In this document: in pieces, positions 1 to 7,129 of the stretch | Layout of the letters: each line of letters begins with the position of its first letter | How positions within the stretch are numbered: the first letter of the stretch is position 1 | Assembly (NCBI GenBank): GCA_015163815.1 | Contig: JAAOIJ010000060.1 | Coordinates: forward strand, 1 to 12,494 | Source: Endozoicomonadaceae bacterium | GTDB lineage: Bacteria; Pseudomonadota; Gammaproteobacteria; Pseudomonadales; Endozoicomonadaceae | Direction: 5' to 3' | DNA: 12,494 nucleotides | Notes under the pieces: model-generated | The model's input: the letters and a program-made list of their open reading frames with translations, nothing else | Told to the model about the DNA's origin: nothing | Database searches by the model: none | Position numbers and translations under genes: made by a program

Positions 1-345
1 TATACCTTCAATAGCCTCTAAGACTATATGTGCTGTATCTTCACTGAACTCTATTGAAAAATGATGACGATGTAACGTTTGTTCAGTCGCGAGTTGATAA
101 GCAAGCACTCCGTGATAACAGCCAGTGGAGATTGATTTTAAATGATTTAAATCGTCCAGTTGATTTTCAGTGCTGATGCTTGTTAAAAAAGCCTGATTCC
201 TAATGGTTAGAGGCCTTGCTGTCAGATAATTTAAAATAGGATCCGATGCGGTCAACATTTTTCTTTTATTGCTTGATGAGATATTACCTATTTTGTCTTC
301 CACTCTCCTTGCTTCCGAGGATACGCATGCAAAGGCACTGAGCAT
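1..345 (-). CDS. Hypothetical protein, N-terminal part (runs off the left edge)
   Basis: Reading the minus strand from an ATG at 343-345, 115 codons stay open to the window edge, so only the N-terminus is present. The start is supported by a purine-rich AGGGG about 8 bases upstream. No other ATG, GTG or TTG lies between it and the in-frame stop near 414. The protein begins MLSAFACVSSEARRVEDK, then a Ser/Thr/Asn-rich stretch, then a mixed helical-looking segment containing TGCYHGVLAYQLATEQ. There is no convincing signal peptide, membrane span or known motif, and I do not recognise a family. It lies downstream of, and on the same strand as, the small secreted protein at 430-711, with two inverted repeats between them. 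A polar Ser-rich N-terminus is compatible with a secreted effector but does not prove it. It could also be a decayed gene. Confidence 0.5.
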   Translation of the reverse strand, partial: MLSAFACVSSEARRVEDKIGNISSSNKRKMLTASDPILNYLTARPLTIRNQAFLTSISTENQLDDLNHLKSISTGCYHGVLAYQLATEQTLHRHHFSIEFSEDTAHIVLEAIEGI

Positions 346-377
346 ACTTATAGCCCCTGGAGAATCTGATAATATAG

Positions 378-398
378 ACTTTATTAGCGTAATAAAGT
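378..398. promoter_or_regulatory. Perfect 9-bp inverted repeat, operator- or terminator-like
   Basis: ACTTTATTA, a GCG loop, then TAATAAAGT: nine base pairs with no mismatch. It lies about 35-55 bp upstream of the minus-strand start at 345 and just beyond the 3' end of the gene at 430-711. It could be part of a terminator for the latter or an operator for the former. The minus-strand sequence past it is T-rich but has no clean T-run, so terminator function is uncertain. Confidence 0.35.
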
Positions 399-404
399 AA
401 ATAT

Positions 405-422
405 ATGACTGTAATCAGTCAT
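405..422. terminator. Perfect 7-bp inverted repeat after the small secreted protein gene
   Basis: ATGACTG, a TAAT loop, then CAGTCAT. It begins 7 bp beyond the minus-strand stop codon at 430, where a terminator would be expected. On the minus strand the following bases are ATATTTACTTT, T-rich but interrupted. It is a tandem partner of the repeat at 378-398. Rho-independent termination is an inference. Confidence 0.35.
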
Positions 423-429
423 TGCAAAA

Positions 430-711
430 TTAATGATGTTGAGCACGATGAACCCTGCTCCAAATAAAATGGATAGATCTTCCAAAGTATCTTTTGATAC
501 ACATAAAGTCATATTGTTTATCAATGAGTAATGGGGTCTGTGATAAACAGTATAATTGTTTGTAAATCATTTTTTTTGTATTATGTTTTTCATTATATAT
601 TATCTGATGATGATTTTTCGTTTCTTTTTCATTGGCTAGAGTCGGCAAAGAAGCTTCTAACATAAATAAAGATAATAATATAATGAATAATGTTTTATGA
701 ATGATATGCAT
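430..711 (-). CDS. Small protein with an N-terminal signal peptide, function unknown
   Basis: The 93-residue product starts MHIIHKTLFIILLSLFMLEA, a short positively charged N-terminus followed by a strongly hydrophobic core. It then runs SLPTLA|NEKE, which fits a signal peptidase I site after residue 26. The mature part (about 67 residues) is basic and rich in His, Tyr, Ile and Arg, with three Cys scattered in it. The start is well supported by a strong GGGGG Shine-Dalgarno 4-5 bases before the ATG. The mature region matches no family I know. It is likely exported to the periplasm or beyond. Inverted repeats follow its stop codon. It may be lineage-specific; a fortuitous reading frame is less likely given the good ribosome binding site and signal peptide. 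Confidence 0.6.
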   Translation of the reverse strand: MHIIHKTLFIILLSLFMLEASLPTLANEKETKNHHQIIYNEKHNTKKMIYKQLYCLSQTPLLIDKQYDFMCIKRYFGRSIHFIWSRVHRAQHH

Positions 712-890
712 AAATCCCCCTTAATTTAATTGCGATTGATTTTATTTTTTAAGATGATACGATTTGCTGTCTTATAAATTGACAGGTTTTGAAGAGAATA
801 GTTCCCAGGAAATAGCAAATATTTAGCTTATGAGTCAGCAGGCATTATTTATTTTTTAAAAAAACATGAAAATCAATGCATTACGATTTA

Positions 891-919
891 TTGATTGTCG
901 TGAATGATGGTAGTAAAAT
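891..919 (+). promoter_or_regulatory. Sigma70-like promoter for a candidate small RNA
   Basis: TTGATT (891-896, four of six to TTGACA) is followed by exactly 17 bp and TAAAAT (914-919, five of six to TATAAT). Transcription would start near 926. No plus-strand gene follows, but a terminator-like hairpin does. In AT-rich DNA such matches also occur by chance. Confidence 0.35.
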
Positions 920-925
920 CTCTCT

Positions 926-1006
926 GAACAGGCAATATATGTTGGGCCAGACTGTTGTTCTGAATAATCTAAAAATGGATCTAAGGCATCATAGATCTGT
1001 TTTTTA
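926..1006 (+). ncRNA. Candidate small non-coding RNA of about 80 nt
   Basis: The boundaries are inferred from the promoter at 891-919 and the terminator-like hairpin at 975-1006. The 5' half can fold: GAACA (926-930) can pair with TGTTC (956-960), with a GGC/GCC pairing inside (931-933 with 947-949). It contains no useful reading frame. I do not recognise a known RNA family. The call rests on spacing and folding only, so an unused chance promoter and hairpin remains possible. Confidence 0.3.
975..1006 (+). terminator. Hairpin followed by a T-run (rho-independent terminator candidate)
   Basis: GATCTA (978-983) pairs perfectly with TAGATC (992-997) across an 8-base loop. The stem extends by two G-T pairs and one A-T pair. 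It is followed directly by six T residues (1000-1005). No protein gene reads into it on the plus strand, which is why a short RNA upstream is proposed. Confidence 0.4.
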
Positions 1007-1258
1007 ATAGTGATGATTTAAAGTGTTATGAATGATCAAAGGTGATCATGAAAGATGAATTATGATGAGATTTTATCAGAAAAAAGATGGTCAAGTGATT
1101 TATTTAACAGTTCATTTTTATTGTATGATATTTTGTTATCAGCGTTCTATTGTATCATCATTGATTGATTATTTCAGCAATATTAGAGGAAGGGAAGATA
1201 GGCTTCATGTCGTAAGTGGTGTACAATGAAATCAAGTCATTCGAAGCATTGAAATAAC

Positions 1259-1408
1259 ATGCTGAGACCTTTGCAATAAGCAGTTCAATGATGTAATTTA
1301 TGTATTTTTTTATTCAAAAAATACATAAATTACGTCATTTTTTAAACTATTTTAATAAAAAAAATCATATCAAGCGTCTTTGTTGTCTTATTGCAAAAGT
1401 CTCATGCT
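1259..1408. mobile_element. MITE with 18-bp terminal inverted repeats, flanked by ATGCT duplication
   Basis: The left end TGAGACCTTTGCAATAAG (1263-1280) is repeated inverted at 1387-1404 with one mismatch (TGAGACTTTTGCAATAAG when reverse-complemented). The element is about 140 bp, too short for a transposase. ATGCT occurs directly on both sides (1259-1263 and 1404-1408). If the terminal T is counted in the repeat, the duplication shrinks to TGC. The ends resemble, from memory, those of IS5-family elements (GAGxCCTTTGCA-like). A third copy of the same end lies at 12476, so a full-length element may supply the transposase in trans. It sits about 90 bp upstream of leuS. Confidence 0.8.
1287..1339. 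repeat. 24-bp inverted repeat (hairpin) inside the MITE
   Basis: The arms are 1287-1310 and 1316-1339, with a TATTC loop at 1311-1315. They match at 23 of 24 positions; the one difference (T versus C) would still be a G-U pair in plus-strand RNA. The stem is adjacent to the left terminal repeat rather than central. A stem this long in a non-coding miniature element could act as a bidirectional terminator-like structure or be a trace of the element's origin. Confidence 0.8.
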
Positions 1409-1498
1409 ATACGCTGATTGTGCTGTTTCTTTGATATTAGCTTTTTTAAAGATGTATTCGAATAATCCGTATCAATAAACTCATGGTTCAAATGTAAA

Positions 1499-4087
1499 AT
1501 GAATGATCAATATCACCCTCAAAAAATTGAGGAAATGGCTCAAAAATACTGGGAACAGCATCAAACGTTTAAAACAGAAGCAACGAGCGACAAAGAAAAA
1601 TTTTATTGCTTATCGATGTTCCCCTACCCTAGCGGCCAGTTGCATGTTGGACATGTCAGAAATTATACGCTAGGAGATGTGATTGCGCGCTTCAAACGCA
1701 TGAAAGGTTATCATGTGATGCATCCGATTGGCTGGGATGCTTTTGGCATGCCAGCAGAAGGGGCTGCTATTAAGCATCAAACGGCACCTGCAGATTGGAC
1801 TTATCAAAATATTGCAGCGATGACAGTGCAGTTAAAAAAATTAGGTTTTTCTTTTGATTGGACTCGTGAAATGACCACTTGTAAACCTGAATATTACAAG
1901 TGGGAACAATGGTTATTTACAATATTATATCAAAAAGGATTAATTTATCGAAAATTTTCGGCAGTGAACTGGTGTCCACAAGATGAGACTGTATTAGCTA
2001 ATGAACAAGTTGAAAATGGACGATGTTGGCGATGTGATACTTTAGTGGAGCGAAAAGAACTACCACAATGGTTTTTAAAGATTACAGATTATTCAGATGA
2101 ACTATTAGCAGGATTAGAAGAACTCAGTGCCTGGCCAGAGCAAGTCAAAGCAATGCAGAAAAATTGGATTGGGCGCAGTGAAGGGATTGATATTGACTTT
2201 AAAGTATTTGATTCGCCTGTAGATCAATATGATATCTTAACCGCATATACAACACGCCCGGATACTTTAATGGGTGTAAACTGTTTAGTTTTAGCTGCAG
2301 AGCATCCACTGAGTTTAGCCATTTCAGAAAAAAACACAGTGCTAGCCACTTTTATTCAAACTTGTAAACAAACACAAGTATCTGAAACAACACTGAGTGT
2401 GATTGAAAAAAAAGGCATGAATCTTGGTTTAGAAGTCGCTCATCCATTAACAGGAGAGCGATTACCGGTATGGGTTGCAAATTATGTTTTGATGGATTAT
2501 GGGTCAGGTGTTGTGATGTCCGTACCTGGGCATGATAAAAGAGATTGGGAGTTTGCAAAATCTTATTATTTACCGATAAAGCAAGTCATTGCTTCAAAGA
2601 CAGAGATTGATATTGAAGCAGCTCCTTTCTTACAAACCGGCTGTTTAATACAATCAGGTGAATTTGATCATTTAGATTGTCAAGTAGCTTGGCGCTTAAT
2701 TGCAGACCGATTGGTTAAAGAAAAAAAAGCAGCTTTGAAAGTGAATTATCGTTTGCGTGACTGGGGCATTAGTCGGCAGCGTTATTGGGGGACACCGATT
2801 CCTATGTGTTATTTAGAGGATGATACGGTTATGTGTGTTCCTGAGGAAGAGCTGCCTGTTATTTTGCCTGAATCTGTACATTTAAATGGGATGCAATCTC
2901 CTTTAAAGGAAGATTTGAAATGGCAACAAATCGATCATAAAGGCCAGTTAGCTAAACGAGAAACTGATACATTAGACACCTTTATAGAATCAAGTTGGTA
3001 TTATGCGCGCTTTTGTTGTCCTCATTTTCAAGAAGGGATGTTAGATGTTAAGCAAACACAATACTGGTTACCTGTTGATCAATATGTAGGTGGCATCGAG
3101 CATGCTTGTATGCATTTATTATATGCTCGTTTTTTTCATAAAATTTTACGAGATTTAGATCTAGTTCAATGCTCTGAACCTTTTAAGCGATTACTCTGCC
3201 AAGGTATGGTCTTAGCAGATGCGTTTTATATTGAAAATGAAGCAGGCGTCAAATCATGGATTGCTGCAGCAGACGTCACCATTGAGCGAAATGAAAAAGG
3301 ACGATTAATACAAGCAAAACATACTGAATCAGGCCAATTAGTGTCTTATGCAGGCATGTTAAAAATGTCAAAATCTAAACAGAACGGCATTGATCCACAA
3401 TCGTTAATTCTGCATTATGGCGCAGATACTGTTAGGTTATATTTATTATTTGCAGCACCCCCTGAACAGCAATTAGAATGGTCTTCATCTGGCACTGAAG
3501 GGGCTTATCGCTTTTTGAAAAAATTGTGGAAAATGGTGTGGCATGATCTTGATCGCGGCGCACTACCGGCAGTGAATAAAGCAGGTTTGAATAAGCTTCA
3601 AAAAAAATTATACCAACACATTCATCAGGTTATTCATAAAGTAACAGATGATATTGATCGTCGACAAACGTTTAATACAGCCATTTCAAGTATTATGGAA
3701 TTATTGAATGCATTATCTAAACAAACGATATCGAAAGACGATCAAGATGCAGCAATTCATCGGGCTGGCTTACAGGCAATTACTTGTTTGTTAGCCCCTA
3801 TGACACCTCATATTTCACATGTATTATGGCAGAAATATGCATTAGAAAAAGAAATGACCTGGCCTTTATATGATCCTGATATGTTAATTGTCGATCAAGT
3901 GACGTATGTTGTGCAAGTGAATGGTAAAATGCGCGCCCGTTTTGAAGCCGAAACAAACTGTTCAGAGGACACTATTTTTCAAATGGCTTTATCTCAAAAA
4001 AATGTGAAGAATAGTATTGGAAATCAATCAATTAAAAAAATGATCTGGGTGCCTAATAAGCTAGTAAGTATTGTTTTATCCTCTTGA
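1499..4087 (+). CDS. leuS: Leucyl-tRNA synthetase, complete
   Basis: Cytoplasmic class I synthetase charging tRNA(Leu) with leucine; essential. The 862 residues align end to end with E. coli LeuRS (860). The nucleotide-binding HIGH motif appears as HVGH (residues 49-52) within YPSGQLHVGHVRNY. The zinc-type segment has CPQD and CWRC (about 159-179). The CP1 editing domain carries TTRPDT (251-256) and GHDKRD (344-349), including the conserved Asp that holds leucine. The KMSKS loop is KMSKS at 622-626, and the C-terminal domain ends VPNKLVSIVLSS. All key residues are intact, including editing. The ATG at 1499 is chosen because upstream ATGs meet stops at once and residue 1 matches the family. 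There is no clear Shine-Dalgarno. It is followed at 29 bp by an oxidoreductase gene, not by the usual lptE-holA. Confidence 0.98.
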   Translation: MNDQYHPQKIEEMAQKYWEQHQTFKTEATSDKEKFYCLSMFPYPSGQLHVGHVRNYTLGDVIARFKRMKGYHVMHPIGWDAFGMPAEGAAIKHQTAPADWTYQNIAAMTVQLKKLGFSFDWTREMTTCKPEYYKWEQWLFTILYQKGLIYRKFSAVNWCPQDETVLANEQVENGRCWRCDTLVERKELPQWFLKITDYSDELLAGLEELSAWPEQVKAMQKNWIGRSEGIDIDFKVFDSPVDQYDILTAYTTRPDTLMGVNCLVLAAEHPLSLAISEKNTVLATFIQTCKQTQVSETTLSVIEKKGMNLGLEVAHPLTGERLPVWVANYVLMDYGSGVVMSVPGHDKRDWEFAKSYYLPIKQVIASKTEIDIEAAPFLQTGCLIQSGEFDHLDCQVAWRLIADRLVKEKKAALKVNYRLRDWGISRQRYWGTPIPMCYLEDDTVMCVPEEELPVILPESVHLNGMQSPLKEDLKWQQIDHKGQLAKRETDTLDTFIESSWYYARFCCPHFQEGMLDVKQTQYWLPVDQYVGGIEHACMHLLYARFFHKILRDLDLVQCSEPFKRLLCQGMVLADAFYIENEAGVKSWIAAADVTIERNEKGRLIQAKHTESGQLVSYAGMLKMSKSKQNGIDPQSLILHYGADTVRLYLLFAAPPEQQLEWSSSGTEGAYRFLKKLWKMVWHDLDRGALPAVNKAGLNKLQKKLYQHIHQVIHKVTDDIDRRQTFNTAISSIMELLNALSKQTISKDDQDAAIHRAGLQAITCLLAPMTPHISHVLWQKYALEKEMTWPLYDPDMLIVDQVTYVVQVNGKMRARFEAETNCSEDTIFQMALSQKNVKNSIGNQSIKKMIWVPNKLVSIVLSS

Positions 4088-4116
4088 AAATGCACAGAAT
4101 TAAAGTGAGAAAAAAT

Positions 4117-5154
4117 ATGTATCAATGGGCAGTATTAGGGGCTGGGCCAGCAGGTATTATTGCAGTATGTCATTTGTTGCAATCAAAAGTACCAGCGAAT
4201 GATATTTTATGGGTCGACCCTGAATTTTCCGTAGGCCAATTTGGAACTGTTTGGTCGCGTGTTTGGTCTAATACTCCAATGGCAACTTTTCATGCGTGTA
4301 TGCAAGCCTTAAATATATTTGGAGATATGCCTTGTTTTGAATTCACGACTTTAGACGCAACAGCTTCATGTCGACTGAATATGCTAGCTGAGCCTTTAAT
4401 GTGGCTTTCAAATCAATGCAAAAAACAGGTGCACATCAAGCAAGGCATAATTGATCATATCGCCTTATCTCAAGGTCAATGGCAATTGAAATCTAACACA
4501 AATAGATATCAAGCTAAGCGTGTTATTTTAGCCACAGGAAGTGAACCCAAAAAACTAAACTTGCCTTTTGAAAATATTGATTTAGCCATCGCTTTAAATG
4601 ACGAATTATTAGCTGAACAAAGCAATACGTGGTCTAATGAAACGATCGGGGTATTTGGATCATCGCATTCAGCGATCTTAGTATTAGAAAATGTATTAAA
4701 TATGGGCGTTAAAAAAGTCATTAATTTTTATAAAACACCACTGAAATATGCCATGTCTTATGAAGATTTTACGTTATTTGATAATACAGGATTAAAAAAG
4801 CATGCAGCAGATTGGGCAAGCAAAAATATTGATGGTGTTTTGCCTTGTAATTTAGATCGTATGCTATGCTCTGATGATAGACAGTCTGAAGTTTTATCTC
4901 AGTGCACTCAATTAGTCTATGCGATTGGTTTTGATCGGAAGGCATCTGTTTTAGTAGAGGGTTATTCTGCTAACATGCAATATAATGAATATAACGGAAT
5001 TATTGCACCTGGTTTATTTGGTTTAGGGATTGCTTATCCAAACAAAAAAACAGATGCTTTTGGTTATACTGAAAATAATGTAGGTGTTGTTAAATTTTTT
5101 CATCATATCCAGCGCTGCTTTCCAATGTGGCAACGCTATGTGGTTGATCCTTAA
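4117..5154 (+). CDS. FAD-dependent oxidoreductase of the flavin monooxygenase / disulfide-reductase fold
   Basis: The 345 residues open with a strand and dinucleotide-binding loop, MYQWAVLGAGPAG (G8-x-G10-x-x-G13), for FAD. ATGSEP (139-144) closes the first nucleotide-binding part. A second Rossmann loop, GVFGSSHSA (178-186), would bind NAD(P)H. A C-terminal FAD-contacting segment runs YAIGF...GLFGLGIAYP (about 268-308). The FGTVWSRVWSNTPM region resembles flavin-dependent monooxygenase-type enzymes, but the substrate is unknown. No CxxxxC redox pair of the thioredoxin reductase kind is visible. The ATG at 4117 is preferred because GTGAG lies just upstream and the FAD loop starts there. A frame extending back to TTG 4084 would overlap the leuS stop but has no binding site. 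It is probably co-transcribed with leuS and converges on glnA. Confidence 0.85.
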   Translation: MYQWAVLGAGPAGIIAVCHLLQSKVPANDILWVDPEFSVGQFGTVWSRVWSNTPMATFHACMQALNIFGDMPCFEFTTLDATASCRLNMLAEPLMWLSNQCKKQVHIKQGIIDHIALSQGQWQLKSNTNRYQAKRVILATGSEPKKLNLPFENIDLAIALNDELLAEQSNTWSNETIGVFGSSHSAILVLENVLNMGVKKVINFYKTPLKYAMSYEDFTLFDNTGLKKHAADWASKNIDGVLPCNLDRMLCSDDRQSEVLSQCTQLVYAIGFDRKASVLVEGYSANMQYNEYNGIIAPGLFGLGIAYPNKKTDAFGYTENNVGVVKFFHHIQRCFPMWQRYVVDP

Positions 5155-5169
5155 AAACAAATAAATATC

Positions 5170-5187
5170 AACTATGACGATATAGTT
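5170..5187 (-). terminator. Weak hairpin between convergent oxidoreductase and glnA genes
   Basis: AACTAT (5170-5175) and ATAGTT (5182-5187) form a six-pair AT-rich stem across six bases. On the minus strand it is followed by GATATTTATTTGTTTTT, a T-rich tail that would suit glnA termination. On the plus side no T-run follows. The stem is weak. Confidence 0.3.
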
Positions 5188-6608
5188 TAACAACTATAAT
5201 ACATATCAAATTCTAATGGGTGCGTTGTTGCGCTTATTTTTTGAGATTCAAGACGTTTTAATTCAATATAACTTTTAATAAAATCTTTTGAAAACACATC
5301 GCTTAAGATTAAAAACTCATGATCAGCTTCAAGTGCATCGAGTGCTTCATCTAAGCTGTTAGCAACATTAGAAAAATGCTTATTTTCTTCTGGTGGCAAA
5401 TCATATAAATCCTTATTTGCAGGATCTCCTGGATGTATTTTATTATTAATCCCATCTAATCCGGCCATGAGTATAGCCGCAAAGAGTAAGTAAGGATTAG
5501 CTGTTGCATCTGGGAATCGAATTTCAATCCGTTTAGCTTGCGCTGTATTGGAAAAAGGGATGCGTATAGCTGCTGAACGGTTAGAAGAAGAGTAAGCTAA
5601 AATAACAGGGGCTTCATAGCCTGGAATAAGTCGTTTATATGAATTGGTAGAGGCATTTGCAAAGGCATTAATCGCTTTAGCATGTTTGATAATGCCGCCA
5701 ATATAAAATAATGCGACATCACTTAATCCTGCATAACCGTCACCTGAAAATATATTTTTACCATTTTTGCTTATAGAAACATGGACATGCATGCCGCTTC
5801 CATTATCACCGACTAAAGGTTTAGGCATAAAGGTAGCTGTTTTACCGAAAGCATGCGCTGTATTATGTGTACAGTATTTTTGAATTTGGATCTCATCTGC
5901 TTTGCGTGTAAGGGTATTAAATCGTGTGCCAACTTCACATTGACCTGCTGTTCCCACTTCGTGATGATGTACTTCAATTGGGACACCCATTTTTTCAGTT
6001 GCTTCAGCAATAGAAGAGCGCATATCTTGTAATGAATCAATAGGAGGCACTGGAAAATAGCCACCTTTAATGCCAGGTCTATGGCCAGTATTACCTTGTT
6101 CCATCTGTAAGTTAGAAGACCAAGGGGCTTCTGAAGAGTGGATTTCATATCCAGAGCCCGAGATATCAATTTTCCAATTAATGGAATCAAATACAAAAAA
6201 TTCAAGCTCAGGTCCAAAATATGCAATATCGCCAATACCTGTTGATTTCAAATATAATTCTGCTTTTTTTGCAATAGATCTCGGGTCTCGATTGTAAGGT
6301 TGCATGGTGGCAGGTTCAACAATGTCGCAACGTAGTAATAATGTTGTATCTTTAGAAAATAAATCTATGACAGCGCTGCTGTCATCCGGTAGAAGAATCA
6401 TGTCAGATTCATGAATTCCTTTCCATCCTCCGATAGAAGACCCATCAAATAATTTTCCTGATTCAAAAAATTCCTCATGGATAGCATCTGCTGGTAATGT
6501 AAGATGTTGTTCTTTGCCTAATGTATCTGTAAATCTCAAATCAACCCATTTGACTTGATGTTTTTCTATTAAATTTTTTGTATGTTCGAACACAATTTGG
6601 TCTCGCAT
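5187..6608 (-). CDS. glnA: Type I glutamine synthetase
   Basis: Makes glutamine from glutamate, ammonia and ATP; central nitrogen assimilation enzyme, a cytoplasmic dodecamer. The 473 residues align throughout with E. coli GlnA (469). The beta-grasp N-domain has VKWVDLRFTDTLGKEQH (19-35) and DGSSIGGWKGI (55-65). Metal and glutamate site segments are FGPELEFF (131-138), HHHEVGTAGQ (214-223), GDNGSGMHVH (267-276), NRSAAIRIP (343-351) and IEIRFPDA (361-368). The adenylylation loop LYDLPPEE is present with Tyr402, so control by the GlnE adenylyltransferase is expected, as in the beta subtype. The ATG at 6608 matches the family start; the ribosome binding site is weak (GATAAAG). No clear sigma54 or NtrC site was found upstream, though a sigma70-like promoter is possible. 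It stands alone, without ntrBC beside it. Confidence 0.97.
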   Translation of the reverse strand: MRDQIVFEHTKNLIEKHQVKWVDLRFTDTLGKEQHLTLPADAIHEEFFESGKLFDGSSIGGWKGIHESDMILLPDDSSAVIDLFSKDTTLLLRCDIVEPATMQPYNRDPRSIAKKAELYLKSTGIGDIAYFGPELEFFVFDSINWKIDISGSGYEIHSSEAPWSSNLQMEQGNTGHRPGIKGGYFPVPPIDSLQDMRSSIAEATEKMGVPIEVHHHEVGTAGQCEVGTRFNTLTRKADEIQIQKYCTHNTAHAFGKTATFMPKPLVGDNGSGMHVHVSISKNGKNIFSGDGYAGLSDVALFYIGGIIKHAKAINAFANASTNSYKRLIPGYEAPVILAYSSSNRSAAIRIPFSNTAQAKRIEIRFPDATANPYLLFAAILMAGLDGINNKIHPGDPANKDLYDLPPEENKHFSNVANSLDEALDALEADHEFLILSDVFSKDFIKSYIELKRLESQKISATTHPLEFDMYYSC

Positions 6609-6662
6609 GCTTTATCATAAGATGGAAGCATGATACTAAAAAATCTGATGAAATAAAATGGA

Positions 6663-6692
6663 TTTTTATCTTTTATTTTGATTCAATATCAA
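6663..6692 (-). promoter_or_regulatory. Possible sigma70 promoter for glnA
   Basis: On the minus strand TTGATA (6692-6687, five of six to consensus) is followed by 18 bp and TAAAAA (6668-6663, four of six). This gives a leader of about 50 nt before the glnA ATG. The region is so AT-rich that the match is only suggestive. Confidence 0.28.
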
Positions 6693-7129
6693 TTGATTCA
6701 TTGCATGAAAGCATGAACTGCTTGATTGAAAATATGATTTTTTGTCATAAGTCTGTATATAGCAGAGATATCTATAGTAGGAATGCATCAAAGCACTGAA
6801 GCATAGTTTGATACTGTTGCAATAAAATCATATCTTTCAAATATTTTTTTTGACCTGGGAACCATCGTCACATATGAGGGCTAAATAGGATGAAATGCTA
6901 TTGTTTTTAGATTATTGACGCTTTTGTTTGATTGAAGAAGTGATATGAAAGCCAGTATTGATGATAATATGTTAATCAAAGTATCATTTGGAAGATAGGT
7001 TGTGACTCTGTATGCAATATGAAGAGATGCGCGGGATTATCGCTTTCACAGCAAACTATGATGTGATATCGGGCAATAAACAACCTTGAAGTATTATTCT
7101 ACAGTCTTGCATGAGTTTGTACTACAAGC

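Larger units (their letters stand above)
712..1258. other. Non-coding stretch between the secreted-protein gene and the MITE
   Basis: About 550 bp without a convincing gene. It holds a sigma70-like promoter (891-919) and a hairpin with a T-run (975-1006), which together could define a small RNA, and a palindrome at 1032-1049. The only short reading frame worth noting starts at ATG 1055 and gives 37 codons (MNYDEILSEKRW...), ending at 1168. An AAAGGTGA stretch lies about 9 bases upstream, but the composition gives no reason to call it a gene. No tRNA-like cloverleaf was seen on either strand. Confidence 0.5.

Noticed and set aside
1055..1168. A 37-codon frame (MNYDEILSEKRW...) in the first intergenic region
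   Set aside because: It is only marginally supported by an AAAGGTGA nine bases upstream; too short and featureless to call a gene.
2352..2558. Minus-strand open frame inside leuS
   Set aside because: It lies wholly within the intact, well-conserved leuS frame, has no ribosome binding site and resembles nothing known.
4084..4116. TTG start for the oxidoreductase overlapping the leuS stop
   Set aside because: No Shine-Dalgarno precedes it and the added 11 residues are basic filler; ATG 4117 has GTGAG upstream and begins right at the FAD-binding strand.
4509..4721. Minus-strand open frame inside the oxidoreductase gene
   Set aside because: Antisense shadow of a conserved coding region with no independent signal.
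5813..6297. Open frames on both strands inside glnA (minus 5813-6235, plus 6070-6297)
   Set aside because: Both overlap the conserved core of glutamine synthetase and read as composition shadows.
6578..6799. Plus-strand frame of 73 codons over the glnA start and leader
   Set aside because: It begins inside glnA on the opposite strand, lacks a ribosome binding site, and its product is low-information AT-rich sequence.
801..6862. Shared 9-mer GTTCCCAGG at 801-809 and, inverted, at 6854-6862
   Set aside because: The flanks do not match and a 9-base match in 12 kb on either strand is within chance.
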